From IMG/VR virus record IMGVR_UViG_3300008107_000014, positions 51,208 to 115,207 of that record: a stretch of DNA of 64,000 bases. One strand, given 5' to 3'. The notes beneath the pieces were generated by a model. That model ran no database searches, was not told where the DNA came from, and worked only from the letters and a program-made list of their open reading frames with translations. Shown one piece after another: positions 15,990 through 23,604 of the stretch (its first letter is position 1; each line of letters starts with the position of its first letter). Origin of the DNA: a virus. The translations under genes were made by a program, and so were the position numbers.

Positions 15990-16537
15990 TTTAAAATCTC
16001 GTCCTTTCTATATTTGTCCCAGCTTGTAAACTTATCTCGTCCGAGCAAGTCGTGTAGGTTGTGACACCATACACCGGGATTAGTTGCATTAAAATCTTTG
16101 TCGTCTAACTTAATTGTAGCATTATACCCTAGCTGTTGCAAATAGGGTAGCTTTACTGAAATTTGCGGAATGAACTGTTGCTTCTCTACAAGTCCGCTTT
16201 CTAACAATCCTTCAACATCTCTCACGTCAAGATCTAATGTACACCAGTATCCTGCTTCAAGACAAACGTATATCATATCTTCCCACGGACGCCATGTGTC
16301 TACATCGTTAGTTCCATTAGGTTTAAAACTTTGATTAGCGCCAAAGTAGATATGTTTAATTTTTTTAGATTCGTCTACATATGACTTTGTATCATCAGCA
16401 ATATGCAATATTGTATACGGATCGTGAACGCCTACAACAAACAGTGTTTCCATTCCGTATGCAGGCGTAGTTTCAATTTCCTTACCTGTGAAGAAGGTAA
16501 TAGATTCGGCTTTGCCGGTATTATAATCTCGTTTCAT
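15986..16537 (-). CDS. Conserved phage protein, unknown function
   Basis: A 183-residue protein with ETLFVVGVHDPYTILHIADD, IYFGANQSFKP and YWCTLDLDVRDVEGLLESGL. I recognise it as a conserved protein in T4-like cyanophages, near the queuosine-like genes, without a known role. It overlaps the small Cys-rich gene as ATGA. The beta-rich pattern suggests a globular cytoplasmic protein. Confidence 0.55.
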   Translation of the reverse strand: MKRDYNTGKAESITFFTGKEIETTPAYGMETLFVVGVHDPYTILHIADDTKSYVDESKKIKHIYFGANQSFKPNGTNDVDTWRPWEDMIYVCLEAGYWCTLDLDVRDVEGLLESGLVEKQQFIPQISVKLPYLQQLGYNATIKLDDKDFNATNPGVWCHNLHDLLGRDKFTSWDKYRKDEILK

Positions 16538-16704
16538 TTTGTCTTTCTAAAAAGATTTTTAATTGATTGAACTAGATTGTAATATCTAGCTTTATACGGA
16601 TCGCCAATAATTAAATCAATCATTGGCGGGTGGAGTGGACAGCGACCTTGTTTAAAGTCGCAGTCCGGAGTGTACTGCTTATTACAAACGGTACAATGTT
16701 TCAT
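16534..16704 (-). CDS. Small Cys-rich putative zinc-binding protein
   Basis: A 56-residue protein that begins MKHCTVCNKQYTPDCDF and continues RCPLHPPM. Cys4, Cys7, Cys15 and Cys22 (with a nearby His) could bind zinc, followed by a basic helix ending NLFRKTK. It fills the gap between dpdA and the 16537 gene, with two bases to the former and an ATGA overlap with the latter. This supports it as a real gene. A role with DpdA is possible but only from adjacency. Confidence 0.65.
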   Translation of the reverse strand: MKHCTVCNKQYTPDCDFKQGRCPLHPPMIDLIIGDPYKARYYNLVQSIKNLFRKTK

Positions 16705-16706
16705 AG

Positions 16707-18263
16707 TTAGTCACTGTTAAGTTGTTGTTCTAGTTTACGAAGGTCGTCGTCATCTTGTTGATCAAAAATCGGTTGTCCGTCTTTATCGTATTGCAATTGT
16801 TTGTGTCCATCAACTATAAACAAACTATTAAATTCGTTATCAGCAGGACCGCCTTGTAGTCTAGCACCTTCTAATGCTTTTAAGAAACCTTTGGCATTAA
16901 AAATAAGTTGAAACGCTTCGTCTTTGGTTTTAGTATTAAACAATTCTTCAATGAATGTTGCAAAGTAAAGAATCTTACGAGGTACCCAATCACTGTATTC
17001 AGTTTCTTTCTTACCTTCTAGACTCCACATGCGCCAATCTGGTTTGTACTTAGCACACTCAATGTCCATGTATTGCTGGGCACGTTGTACTGCCTTAATA
17101 TGACACTCAACATTATGACCCATCATTAATGCATAAGCAAAACTATCCCAACTAGTTTTACCTTCTTTTTTAATTTTGTTTAACATGCCTGGTGCATAGT
17201 AACATACATCGCCCATTGCTAATCTACTGCCAACTTCACTTTCGAATGGGAACGGTATATCGGAGCCTGAAAGAGCCTTGGTATCTGGCGCTTTGTCCAT
17301 GATAACTGACCATCGTTTGTTTGTGTGTTGAGCGTTTGTGTAGACAAGTCCATGTGCCGTTGCAATGAACGGTGAGGCGCAATCAAAAGAGATGGTAAGT
17401 TCTTCATTAATGTGCTTTCGTATTTGACGTTGAATTAAAGTTAAGTAGCAAGACCAATCTAATTGAGCAGTGCCCAAGAAGTGGATCCAATTTTTGCCTT
17501 TCAGCAAACCGTCTTCACGCATCGTCATTAGACGTCTAAGCGTAATATCCATTTTACACATGTTAGCACCACCAAAGGCCCAACCTTCTGCGGCTTTATC
17601 ACCCCAGACTTTTTCATCGCTAAATTCTTTAACACCGTTGTACCACGTCTCCGCAGTTTCCCAGTTACTACCTTGTAGCACGTTTAAGAACTTAGTAGTT
17701 TTACCGTCTCGGTTCTCTAAAAAGAACTTATTGTTAAATTTAGTTTTATTCAAACAATCGTCAAAATCTTTTAATCCTGTCTTAGGCGCATGGATGTGAT
17801 CGCAGGCCCAAGTAGGAACGTCTAACATCATTGACCAGTCTGCGGTAAGTTCAAGCCAACGAAGAATGTCTAAGCGTGTTTTGTTTGCACTAGGACCATC
17901 AAAGTTCAGCCAGTCAAACTTAAGAACACCTTTACCAATCTGATACCCACCTGAATCTCCAACAATAACAGTATTGTCTCTGTCACGTTGTTGAATCATT
18001 GCCTCTTGAATAACACTTTTTTCAAGATTAAGTTGTGCATGACCTGCTGAGTACAGACCGTATTTGTATGTAAAGTATCCTTGTTCGGGATTTAAAAAGT
18101 TCATGCCTTCAATGCCTCTATCAAATCCGTCGGGGATTCGATCCGCAGCAATAAATTCTTCTACACGTTGCTTTGCAATGTATGTGCTATAAAAAGAACT
18201 GATAGCTGGCAAGTATACTGCGTAGTCTTTCTGTAATGGTGATAAGTTAACTGGTGGTTTCAT
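16707..18263 (-). CDS. dpdA: DpdA-like DNA 7-deazaguanine transglycosylase
   Basis: A 518-residue protein with the tRNA-guanine transglycosylase (TGT) superfamily pattern. GDSGGYQIGKG contains the general acid/base Asp103. MLDVPTWACD lies at 146-155. LNVLQGSNW and WAFGGANM match the substrate-binding loops. SFDCASPF contains the probable nucleophile Asp294. The CxCx2C zinc site of bacterial TGT is not evident. DpdA enzymes swap guanine in DNA for preQ0 or a derivative, protecting phage DNA from restriction. With queE, folE and queD in the same window, this assignment is much more likely than tRNA modification. Confidence 0.82.
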   Translation of the reverse strand: MKPPVNLSPLQKDYAVYLPAISSFYSTYIAKQRVEEFIAADRIPDGFDRGIEGMNFLNPEQGYFTYKYGLYSAGHAQLNLEKSVIQEAMIQQRDRDNTVIVGDSGGYQIGKGVLKFDWLNFDGPSANKTRLDILRWLELTADWSMMLDVPTWACDHIHAPKTGLKDFDDCLNKTKFNNKFFLENRDGKTTKFLNVLQGSNWETAETWYNGVKEFSDEKVWGDKAAEGWAFGGANMCKMDITLRRLMTMREDGLLKGKNWIHFLGTAQLDWSCYLTLIQRQIRKHINEELTISFDCASPFIATAHGLVYTNAQHTNKRWSVIMDKAPDTKALSGSDIPFPFESEVGSRLAMGDVCYYAPGMLNKIKKEGKTSWDSFAYALMMGHNVECHIKAVQRAQQYMDIECAKYKPDWRMWSLEGKKETEYSDWVPRKILYFATFIEELFNTKTKDEAFQLIFNAKGFLKALEGARLQGGPADNEFNSLFIVDGHKQLQYDKDGQPIFDQQDDDDLRKLEQQLNSD

Positions 18264-18612
18264 ATTCTCTCGATAATTTTATTGTTACGTCTAATTGACG
18301 TTTTGCCTGTTCTAGATTGTCTAGTGCTATTTTAACAGCTTTGTTCTCAGAAGCCAAGCTTTCCCAAGCCCGTTCTTCGTCACGTTTTTTACGTGCCCAT
18401 TGTATGCTATCTAAAACATCTTGATCCATAGTAACTGTGGCATAACTGCTTGATAGCTGTTGCCAACTACTTCCGTTGAACACTTCAAGTTCTGTCATAT
18501 TAATACGTACCATACCTGTCATTGGATTACTGCTGTTAGGTGGCACATAAGGCAGAGTTGTATTTCCGCCTGATACTGTAATACCGCATGTGCCCATTAG
18601 ACCTTTAATCAT
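18247..18612 (-). CDS. Conserved phage protein, possible small structural protein
   Basis: A 121-residue protein; the ATG at 18612 follows an AAAGGA ribosome site. The start IKGLMGTCGITVSGGNTTLPYVPPNSSNPMTGMVRIN and VFNGSSWQQL resembles a short virion or tail-fibre-like domain common in marine phages. The second half is a coiled coil (ARKKRDEERAWESLASENKAV...). It overlaps the dpdA start by 17 bases. Its function is unknown. Confidence 0.5.
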   Translation of the reverse strand: MIKGLMGTCGITVSGGNTTLPYVPPNSSNPMTGMVRINMTELEVFNGSSWQQLSSSYATVTMDQDVLDSIQWARKKRDEERAWESLASENKAVKIALDNLEQAKRQLDVTIKLSREYETTS

Positions 18613-18628
18613 AGTTAAATCCTTTACA

Positions 18629-18657
18629 AGTAGTGTACAGCCACAGCAAGGTTTTTG
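18629..18657 (-). promoter_or_regulatory. Weak sigma70-like element TTGCAA-17-TACACT
   Basis: Between the SGNH gene and the 18612 gene, the minus strand has TTGCAA followed by 17 bases and TACACT. This could drive the 18612 gene and dpdA. The match is four of six in each box, so it may be chance. Confidence 0.25.
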
Positions 18658-18664
18658 CAACCGT

Positions 18665-19432
18665 TTAGAGCAAACATACTTTATTGACTATTTCAGTAGC
18701 CCATGCAGCTATAGTTTTTGGACCCGCATGTAACCCATCGGCGGCTCGATCAGTATACTTGGGTAAACAGTCTGCATCTATCCACCGTGTACTATTAGAG
18801 TTTTCAACAACGGTAAATGTATAAAACGGTACGTGTTGCCAGATATGCGTAATACTAGCCCATTGCAATGCTCCATGTACTTCAGCATTGGGTTCGTGGT
18901 GTATCCAACCTTTATAACAATCATCGATGCCCTCGGGCAATTGTTCTTGATGAGATGTTAACATGCTGGCTAGCCATTGAGAACGCTGTATGGCCTGAGA
19001 CATGTGTACTGTGTTAGTTGGCACCATATGCACAGGTGATGACCATGTAAAATATGCCAATCGTGTAAGCTCTGGTGCAACCAATATAACAGCACGTGGT
19101 CGAATACCTTGTTTTACTAGAGCTAGGCTATTGTACAGTTGCACAGTCATACTACTAGCACAATAGCCTAGATTGATTACAGGACAATTGAGCATATGCT
19201 TTAACTGCCCTGGCAAACTATGCTCTACATTTACACCTACACCTAACACATGGCTACAACCTAAGACTATCACACTGTCGGACCATGTAATACTGTCCCA
19301 TTCATCGGTGCGATAGCCATTGCTGTTAAATTGATAGTTAATCTTGCCTGAGATATCTGTAGTACACTGATTACCTGACTGATAAGGAGAGGGTAATAGT
19401 AAGTGAGACTCGTCCCAGGGCAAGTTTTTCAT
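18665..19432 (-). CDS. SGNH/GDSL-like hydrolase
   Basis: A 255-residue protein with the SGNH blocks in order. Block I is VIVLGCSHVLGVGV (nucleophile Ser60), block II INLGY (about residue 86-90) with a following CASS, and block V DGLHAGPKT (Asp-x-x-His) near residue 231. SGNH enzymes are esterases or deacylases acting on lipids or sugar acetyl groups. The phage version could remove acetyl groups from glycans or act on host metabolites. It sits 3 bases after the clamp gene. Confidence 0.7.
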   Translation of the reverse strand: MKNLPWDESHLLLPSPYQSGNQCTTDISGKINYQFNSNGYRTDEWDSITWSDSVIVLGCSHVLGVGVNVEHSLPGQLKHMLNCPVINLGYCASSMTVQLYNSLALVKQGIRPRAVILVAPELTRLAYFTWSSPVHMVPTNTVHMSQAIQRSQWLASMLTSHQEQLPEGIDDCYKGWIHHEPNAEVHGALQWASITHIWQHVPFYTFTVVENSNSTRWIDADCLPKYTDRAADGLHAGPKTIAAWATEIVNKVCLL

Positions 19433-19435
19433 ATT

Positions 19436-20176
19436 TTAGACAGCTTGTGCTGGAATAATATATTTGTAAGTTGCTAAACCGCTATCTAATGTAATTTGAA
19501 TAGCACCTTCATTTGACAAACTCATCTTTGTATTATTAGCATCGGCATTGCTTAGGATGCTCATGATCGGAGCAACCGGCCATGTCCAGCCGCGATCTAA
19601 TTTACCTGCAACATTTGATGCAAATACAAACTCACCACCGTGTGTGCTAGCATCACCAAAGATAAACTTTAAATTGCCGCTGTCGGTCTTAGCCAAGAAT
19701 GTTGGCTGTTCATTATTAGCACCAGCTTGGAATTTAAAACGCTTGACTGCTTCAACAGTTGGCTCAACTTCAACATCCCACTTGACGCCACGGAACTTAA
19801 CAGTCTTCATCTTTTCGTTGATGATTTCTGTGTTCATAAAGCGATAATCATTTTTAAAATCGCTGTCTTTGTTTTCAAAGTGCAATCCTGTTGGAACAGT
19901 TGCTCCGTTGCGTTCTGCTGTAGTAACAGCAATTTTAGCATCGTCTTTGTAGACATCGCCGTCTAACAAATATTTCAATTTGTTAAGCTGTGGCATACCA
20001 AATACACCTAGCATCTGTGGATATGGATTAGCAGTCTCTGCTTCCATAATAACAGAACGATTGTCTGCCATTGCATTTAATACAGTCTTTTCGTCTGTAC
20101 CAGTTACTTTAACTGTAGTAAGCAATCCGCCAATATCATGTGTGTGGCGAACGATGTCTTGTAAAATATCTTTCAT
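19436..20176 (-). CDS. 45: Sliding clamp, DNA polymerase accessory protein gp45
   Basis: A 246-residue clamp. T4 gp45 is a homotrimeric ring (228 residues) that tethers the polymerase to DNA and also activates late transcription. The N-terminus (DILQDIVRHTHDIGGLLTTVKVTGTDEKTVLNAM), a central PQLNKLKYLLDGDVY and the C-terminal IQITLDSGLATYKYIIPA are characteristic of cyanophage/pelagiphage gp45. It starts after GGAGAATTCTC and lies 60 bases downstream of gp43-type sequence, with its own promoter region. Confidence 0.93.
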   Translation of the reverse strand: MKDILQDIVRHTHDIGGLLTTVKVTGTDEKTVLNAMADNRSVIMEAETANPYPQMLGVFGMPQLNKLKYLLDGDVYKDDAKIAVTTAERNGATVPTGLHFENKDSDFKNDYRFMNTEIINEKMKTVKFRGVKWDVEVEPTVEAVKRFKFQAGANNEQPTFLAKTDSGNLKFIFGDASTHGGEFVFASNVAGKLDRGWTWPVAPIMSILSNADANNTKMSLSNEGAIQITLDSGLATYKYIIPAQAV

Positions 20177-20200
20177 TGAGAATTCTCCGTTAGTGTTAAG

Positions 20201-20211
20201 ATTATATTTAG
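20201..20211 (-). promoter_or_regulatory. Overlapping TATAAT and CTAAATA boxes before gene 45
   Basis: The minus strand reads CTAAATA (20205-20211) overlapping TATAAT (20201-20206), about 25 bases before the gp45 ATG. CTAAATA is the late box of T4-like cyanophages. A -35 element 17 bases upstream is weak (TTGCTC). This suggests late transcription or dual use. Confidence 0.5.
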
Positions 20212-20236
20212 ATCGTTGACAAAGAGCAAATTAATT

Positions 20237-22903
20237 TTACTCAAAATCAAACAATTTTCCGAATGTGTTGTCACTGCGAGTTGAGCTGATGTCCCATTCC
20301 AAGACACCGATCAAGTTTTCTAGCTTTTCGTCGATAACTGCATTTTCCATATCAGCATCGTTAAAAGGCATGTCCTTAAACCACTGAGGTAATCTAAGTT
20401 CATCTACAGGATACGCTACACTAGTATACCCCATTGGATTGTCTTTAATTTTACAAACAATTACTTTTGCACCGTCTGTAATATTCATTGAATACTTGTC
20501 ATCCATCATACGCTTTAAAGTATTCCAATTCAAACTAGCACGGACATGTCCGGGCATATTTGTTTTTCCTGCTTTCTTTTCTTTGTTAGCGTATTCTGTA
20601 ATGTTGTTAGCACGTTTAGGACTACCTTTCTCCCAACCAGGTCTTGTTTTAAACTCAGTTCGAAAATTAGTAATGTATTCAAGCACATCTTCTTGGGTAC
20701 CATTATTTAGGACCATAGTTAGTACTTCACTTAAAAAGTCTTGAATAACAACAGGCGTATCACTACGCTTAAGGTCTAAGCCCATGGCCTTAATCTTACC
20801 AGGCTTGCCGTCTACGTCTGCTCGTTTGCCTTCCTTGTCATAGTAAAGTACTGCATATCGTTTCTTCGTGATGAACAGTCCGCGACTTGCAACAATTTCA
20901 CGACCAGCTTTAATAACTTCGCCACGTGACTTTGGACAATGAAATGCGTCTTGCATAAATTTAGGAAACGTATCGTTGACTTCTTCACCAATTTGATCAT
21001 AGAGTTGAACAACACTTTCTTTGGTCCACGGCAATCGTCCAGCATCGATTTCTTTTCTTAATGTTGGATATGCTGTAAAGTAACATGAGTCAGTGTCACC
21101 GTAGATAATTGCTTTACCAATATGATTATTTTCACCAGTAACAATTTCGTTGACTTTTCCTGCCATATGTTGTGCAATTGCACGACCTGTTAGTGTAGTT
21201 GATTGTCCGATTCGGTTATCAAAAAATCTACAACCAGGGTTAAGAATAGCACCATACAAACTGTTAAGCAAAATCTTTTTAACTAGCTGACGTTTATCCC
21301 AGTATTCTTCTTCAATCTTATTGCCTGCTTTAATACAGTCTTTAAGTTTAGCCTGCATCTCTTTACGTTCGGCATACCAACGCTTTAGTAATCCAGGAAT
21401 AATGCCTTCAATTTCGTAGGTAAAGATTGTGCCGTTGGCACTTAGCATCCAAGGTTGATTGCTGTCAAAGATTAAATCATATACCTGTGCCGCAGACAAC
21501 GTATCGCTGCCTCCGTTTGCCCAATCAATGGTTAACTCACGTCCTACCTCTTTGGCCATGACACTTGTGTATTCTACTGCACCAAACATTCCTTCCCATG
21601 CAGCCGCAAAACTTTTACCTTTTGCAATCTCTGCATCGATATATGCCTTGGTTCCGTCTTGACGTAACTGTCCAATAATAGTTTCTGGACCCATGTTCAA
21701 TGCACGAATTGCTGAGGGATACAGTGAGTTAATGTCAAGTGACCCAATCCATTCGTGAATGCCCTTCTTTGGATATGCAACATACGCACCTGCCGCAGGT
21801 TCACTACCTGGCTCACGTTGTATACGGTTAGGAACAATCATTCCTCGGCGATGTGCCTCGTTAATAATAGCCTGTTCGGTTACAGCTACAGCACCCATTG
21901 TCGTTGCCAACAGCACTGTGTTTTCATGAGCAATGGTATTTGCAAGGTCTAAGAATTTTAATTTTTTATCTAGCTTGTCTAACAGCAATGTATCTTGCCT
22001 GTTGTATTCAATAAACTTACGGAAGTCTTCGTTATACAACTGATCTAGTGTACCTTCGTAGACTGTCTTTGTATCGCCAATTTCCATTTCTGCAATAGCA
22101 TCAAGTCGATAAGTGTGACGTTCTTCATAGGTATACTTACGGTACAGTTCTAAGCTATCTAAGTGTACACGCCCAATAAAGTCATAGGTAACAGCAGCTT
22201 TACCATATTTTTCATATTCTCGTTTCTTTGGAAATTGATTCCATAGACAAAATCTGCGTGTGTCGTCTTTGCTTAGTACTTTAATGACACGATTAACAGT
22301 GTAGGGAATATCAAAGCCTTCACTGTTCCAGCCACTTAATACATCCGCATCGTCAATTAAGTTTAAAAATGTATCGAGCATTTCTGCTTCGTTGTCAAAC
22401 AAAAATGTATTAGGAAAGTCTTTAACTGATTCTTTGGCCTGCACCATTGAAATAGTCTTTGGCGGTATTGCCAAGGTGATTAAACTATCAAGCCATTGTA
22501 AGTATACTGTGATAGCTGTAATTGGCATGAATGCATCGTCTGGTGCCGCATAGCCGCGTTCTGGATCAAAGTCTACTTCGATGTCAAAGAAACAAACGTT
22601 TAGTTTTGGAGCATCAACATTTAAATAGTTTTCTTCAAAACAACGGAATACAGGTTTAATGTCTGATTCGTATAGTTTCTTACCGCTATAAGCTCTTAGT
22701 TCTTTGTGGAGGTCTTTAAGGTTTCTGCAATTAACTCGTGTTAACGGTTCGCCGAAAATTGATTTGTGTTTTCCTCTTGAATCTTGATAATAAAAGAGGT
22801 GTTTTGCGGGGTATTCTTTATAGTGACGTTGCCCTTTTTCGTCACGCTCAACAACGTTGATAATATCATTATCGCGGTCGTAGAAAGCATCTACGTAGCT
22901 CAT
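20237..22903 (-). CDS. 43: DNA polymerase, family B (T4 gp43)
   Basis: An 888-residue replicative polymerase with exonuclease, close to T4 gp43 (898). Exo I is FFDIEVDF (Asp107, Glu109), Exo II SGWNSEGFDIPY and Exo III YNRQDTLLLDKL. Polymerase motif A is DINSLYPSAIR (about 388), motif B KILLNSLYGA (about 546), and motif C YGDTDS (about 600). The C-terminal end FGKLFDFE fits the clamp-binding peptide, matching gp45 next door. It starts after AGGAGAATACA. Confidence 0.97.
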   Translation of the reverse strand: MSYVDAFYDRDNDIINVVERDEKGQRHYKEYPAKHLFYYQDSRGKHKSIFGEPLTRVNCRNLKDLHKELRAYSGKKLYESDIKPVFRCFEENYLNVDAPKLNVCFFDIEVDFDPERGYAAPDDAFMPITAITVYLQWLDSLITLAIPPKTISMVQAKESVKDFPNTFLFDNEAEMLDTFLNLIDDADVLSGWNSEGFDIPYTVNRVIKVLSKDDTRRFCLWNQFPKKREYEKYGKAAVTYDFIGRVHLDSLELYRKYTYEERHTYRLDAIAEMEIGDTKTVYEGTLDQLYNEDFRKFIEYNRQDTLLLDKLDKKLKFLDLANTIAHENTVLLATTMGAVAVTEQAIINEAHRRGMIVPNRIQREPGSEPAAGAYVAYPKKGIHEWIGSLDINSLYPSAIRALNMGPETIIGQLRQDGTKAYIDAEIAKGKSFAAAWEGMFGAVEYTSVMAKEVGRELTIDWANGGSDTLSAAQVYDLIFDSNQPWMLSANGTIFTYEIEGIIPGLLKRWYAERKEMQAKLKDCIKAGNKIEEEYWDKRQLVKKILLNSLYGAILNPGCRFFDNRIGQSTTLTGRAIAQHMAGKVNEIVTGENNHIGKAIIYGDTDSCYFTAYPTLRKEIDAGRLPWTKESVVQLYDQIGEEVNDTFPKFMQDAFHCPKSRGEVIKAGREIVASRGLFITKKRYAVLYYDKEGKRADVDGKPGKIKAMGLDLKRSDTPVVIQDFLSEVLTMVLNNGTQEDVLEYITNFRTEFKTRPGWEKGSPKRANNITEYANKEKKAGKTNMPGHVRASLNWNTLKRMMDDKYSMNITDGAKVIVCKIKDNPMGYTSVAYPVDELRLPQWFKDMPFNDADMENAVIDEKLENLIGVLEWDISSTRSDNTFGKLFDFE

Positions 22904-22943
22904 TGTATTCTCCTATGTCATTTACGGCTGACAAACACCAAAC

Positions 22944-22963
22944 ATGCGGTTTATGGCCCGCAT
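22944..22963 (-). promoter_or_regulatory. Hairpin in the gene 43 leader
   Basis: The minus strand contains ATGCGG, an 8-base loop and CCGCAT about 40 bases before the gp43 ATG. T4 gp43 represses its own translation by binding a leader hairpin overlapping the ribosome site. This hairpin is further away, so such a role is speculative. No U-run follows, so it is not an intrinsic terminator. Confidence 0.35.
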
Positions 22964-22970
22964 ACCTTGC

Positions 22971-23264
22971 TTAAAAATTATTTATCATCCTTATATAGGC
23001 AATTAAGTCTATACTGGCAATTAGTGCATAGTTAGCAATCATACCGGTGCTGCCTCTAGTCCAAGCAGCCCATGCAAATATTGTACACTGGAACACGAAT
23101 AACGGATATAGGTATATAAACGGCGGATTGGGCAATGTATATCCCATCCAGATTGTGCAACCTATACTCATTGTCCATGCCAATAGCTCTAATGTGAATC
23201 TTAGAGGATAGCTAGCGTAATCCTCTTTGATCCAAATAATTGTCGGCTTAAGCGAATCTATCAT
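22971..23264 (-). CDS. Small membrane protein, three helices
   Basis: A 97-residue protein with about three hydrophobic segments: LRFTLELLAWTMSIGCTIWMGY, FIYLYPLFVFQCTIFAWAAW, and a third near MIANYALIASIDLIAYI. It overlaps the DsbA-like gene as ATGA. I recognise this as a small inner-membrane protein found downstream of dsbA in T4-like marine phages. Function unknown. Confidence 0.6.
   Translation of the reverse strand: MIDSLKPTIIWIKEDYASYPLRFTLELLAWTMSIGCTIWMGYTLPNPPFIYLYPLFVFQCTIFAWAAWTRGSTGMIANYALIASIDLIAYIRMINNF
22979..22986 (-). promoter_or_regulatory. Late T4-type promoter box GATAAATA before gene 43
   Basis: GATAAATA on the minus strand, inside the end of the small membrane-protein gene and about 76 bases before the gp43 start. 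It may allow gp43 transcription to continue late. Confidence 0.45.
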
Positions 23265-23521
23265 TCAGGCAAATGCTTTGTTACACCTAGAATCATTTCA
23301 ATTTCATCCCACTCTTCTTCGTGCGCTTTCCAGTTATCCTTGTGGGCGATTCTAATTGCTTTGTTGATGATGCTTGGTTTGATTTGCAGTTCTTCTGCTA
23401 CTGCTTTGACGGTTTCTTTGAGACCTTCTTGTAAATCTTCTAGTTCACGTAATACATTAGAACCCTCGTTGATTAAACGTTCTAATTTTGCTTTTTCTTC
23501 GGGACCGTACATTTTAGCCAT
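23261..23521 (-). CDS. dsbA: DsbA-like late-transcription DNA-binding protein
   Basis: An 86-residue helical protein. T4 DsbA (89 residues) is a double-stranded DNA-binding protein that stimulates late transcription. Shared features are the N-terminal helix pair and the motif AIRIAHKDNWKAHEEEWDEIE near the end, matching the LYHKDNRE region of T4. It starts after AAGGAGAA and is preceded by a strong host-type promoter. The assignment relies on pattern rather than a full alignment. Confidence 0.7.
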   Translation of the reverse strand: MAKMYGPEEKAKLERLINEGSNVLRELEDLQEGLKETVKAVAEELQIKPSIINKAIRIAHKDNWKAHEEEWDEIEMILGVTKHLPE

Positions 23522-23541
23522 ATAATTCTCCTTATAAAACT

Positions 23542-23570
23542 ATTATACAGCCAACAAAAAAGCCGGTCAA
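23542..23570 (-). promoter_or_regulatory. Sigma70-type promoter TTGACC-17-TATAAT before dsbA
   Basis: The minus strand has TTGACC (23565-23570), 17 bases, and TATAAT (23542-23547). The -35 lies in the loop of the terminator immediately upstream. The transcript would start about 14 bases before the dsbA ATG and include its AAGGAGAA ribosome site. Confidence 0.75.
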
Positions 23571-23590
23571 CTAATTGCCGGCTTTTTGTT
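23556..23590 (-). terminator. Intrinsic terminator after the Lys-rich late gene
   Basis: The minus strand reads AAAAAGCCGG, an 11-base loop, then CCGGCTTTTTT. It is a perfect 10-pair stem ending in a T run, 15 bases after the stop of the 23605 gene. The TTGACC of the next promoter starts in the loop. Confidence 0.9.
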
Positions 23591-23604
23591 ACCAAAGTAT
23601 TAAC

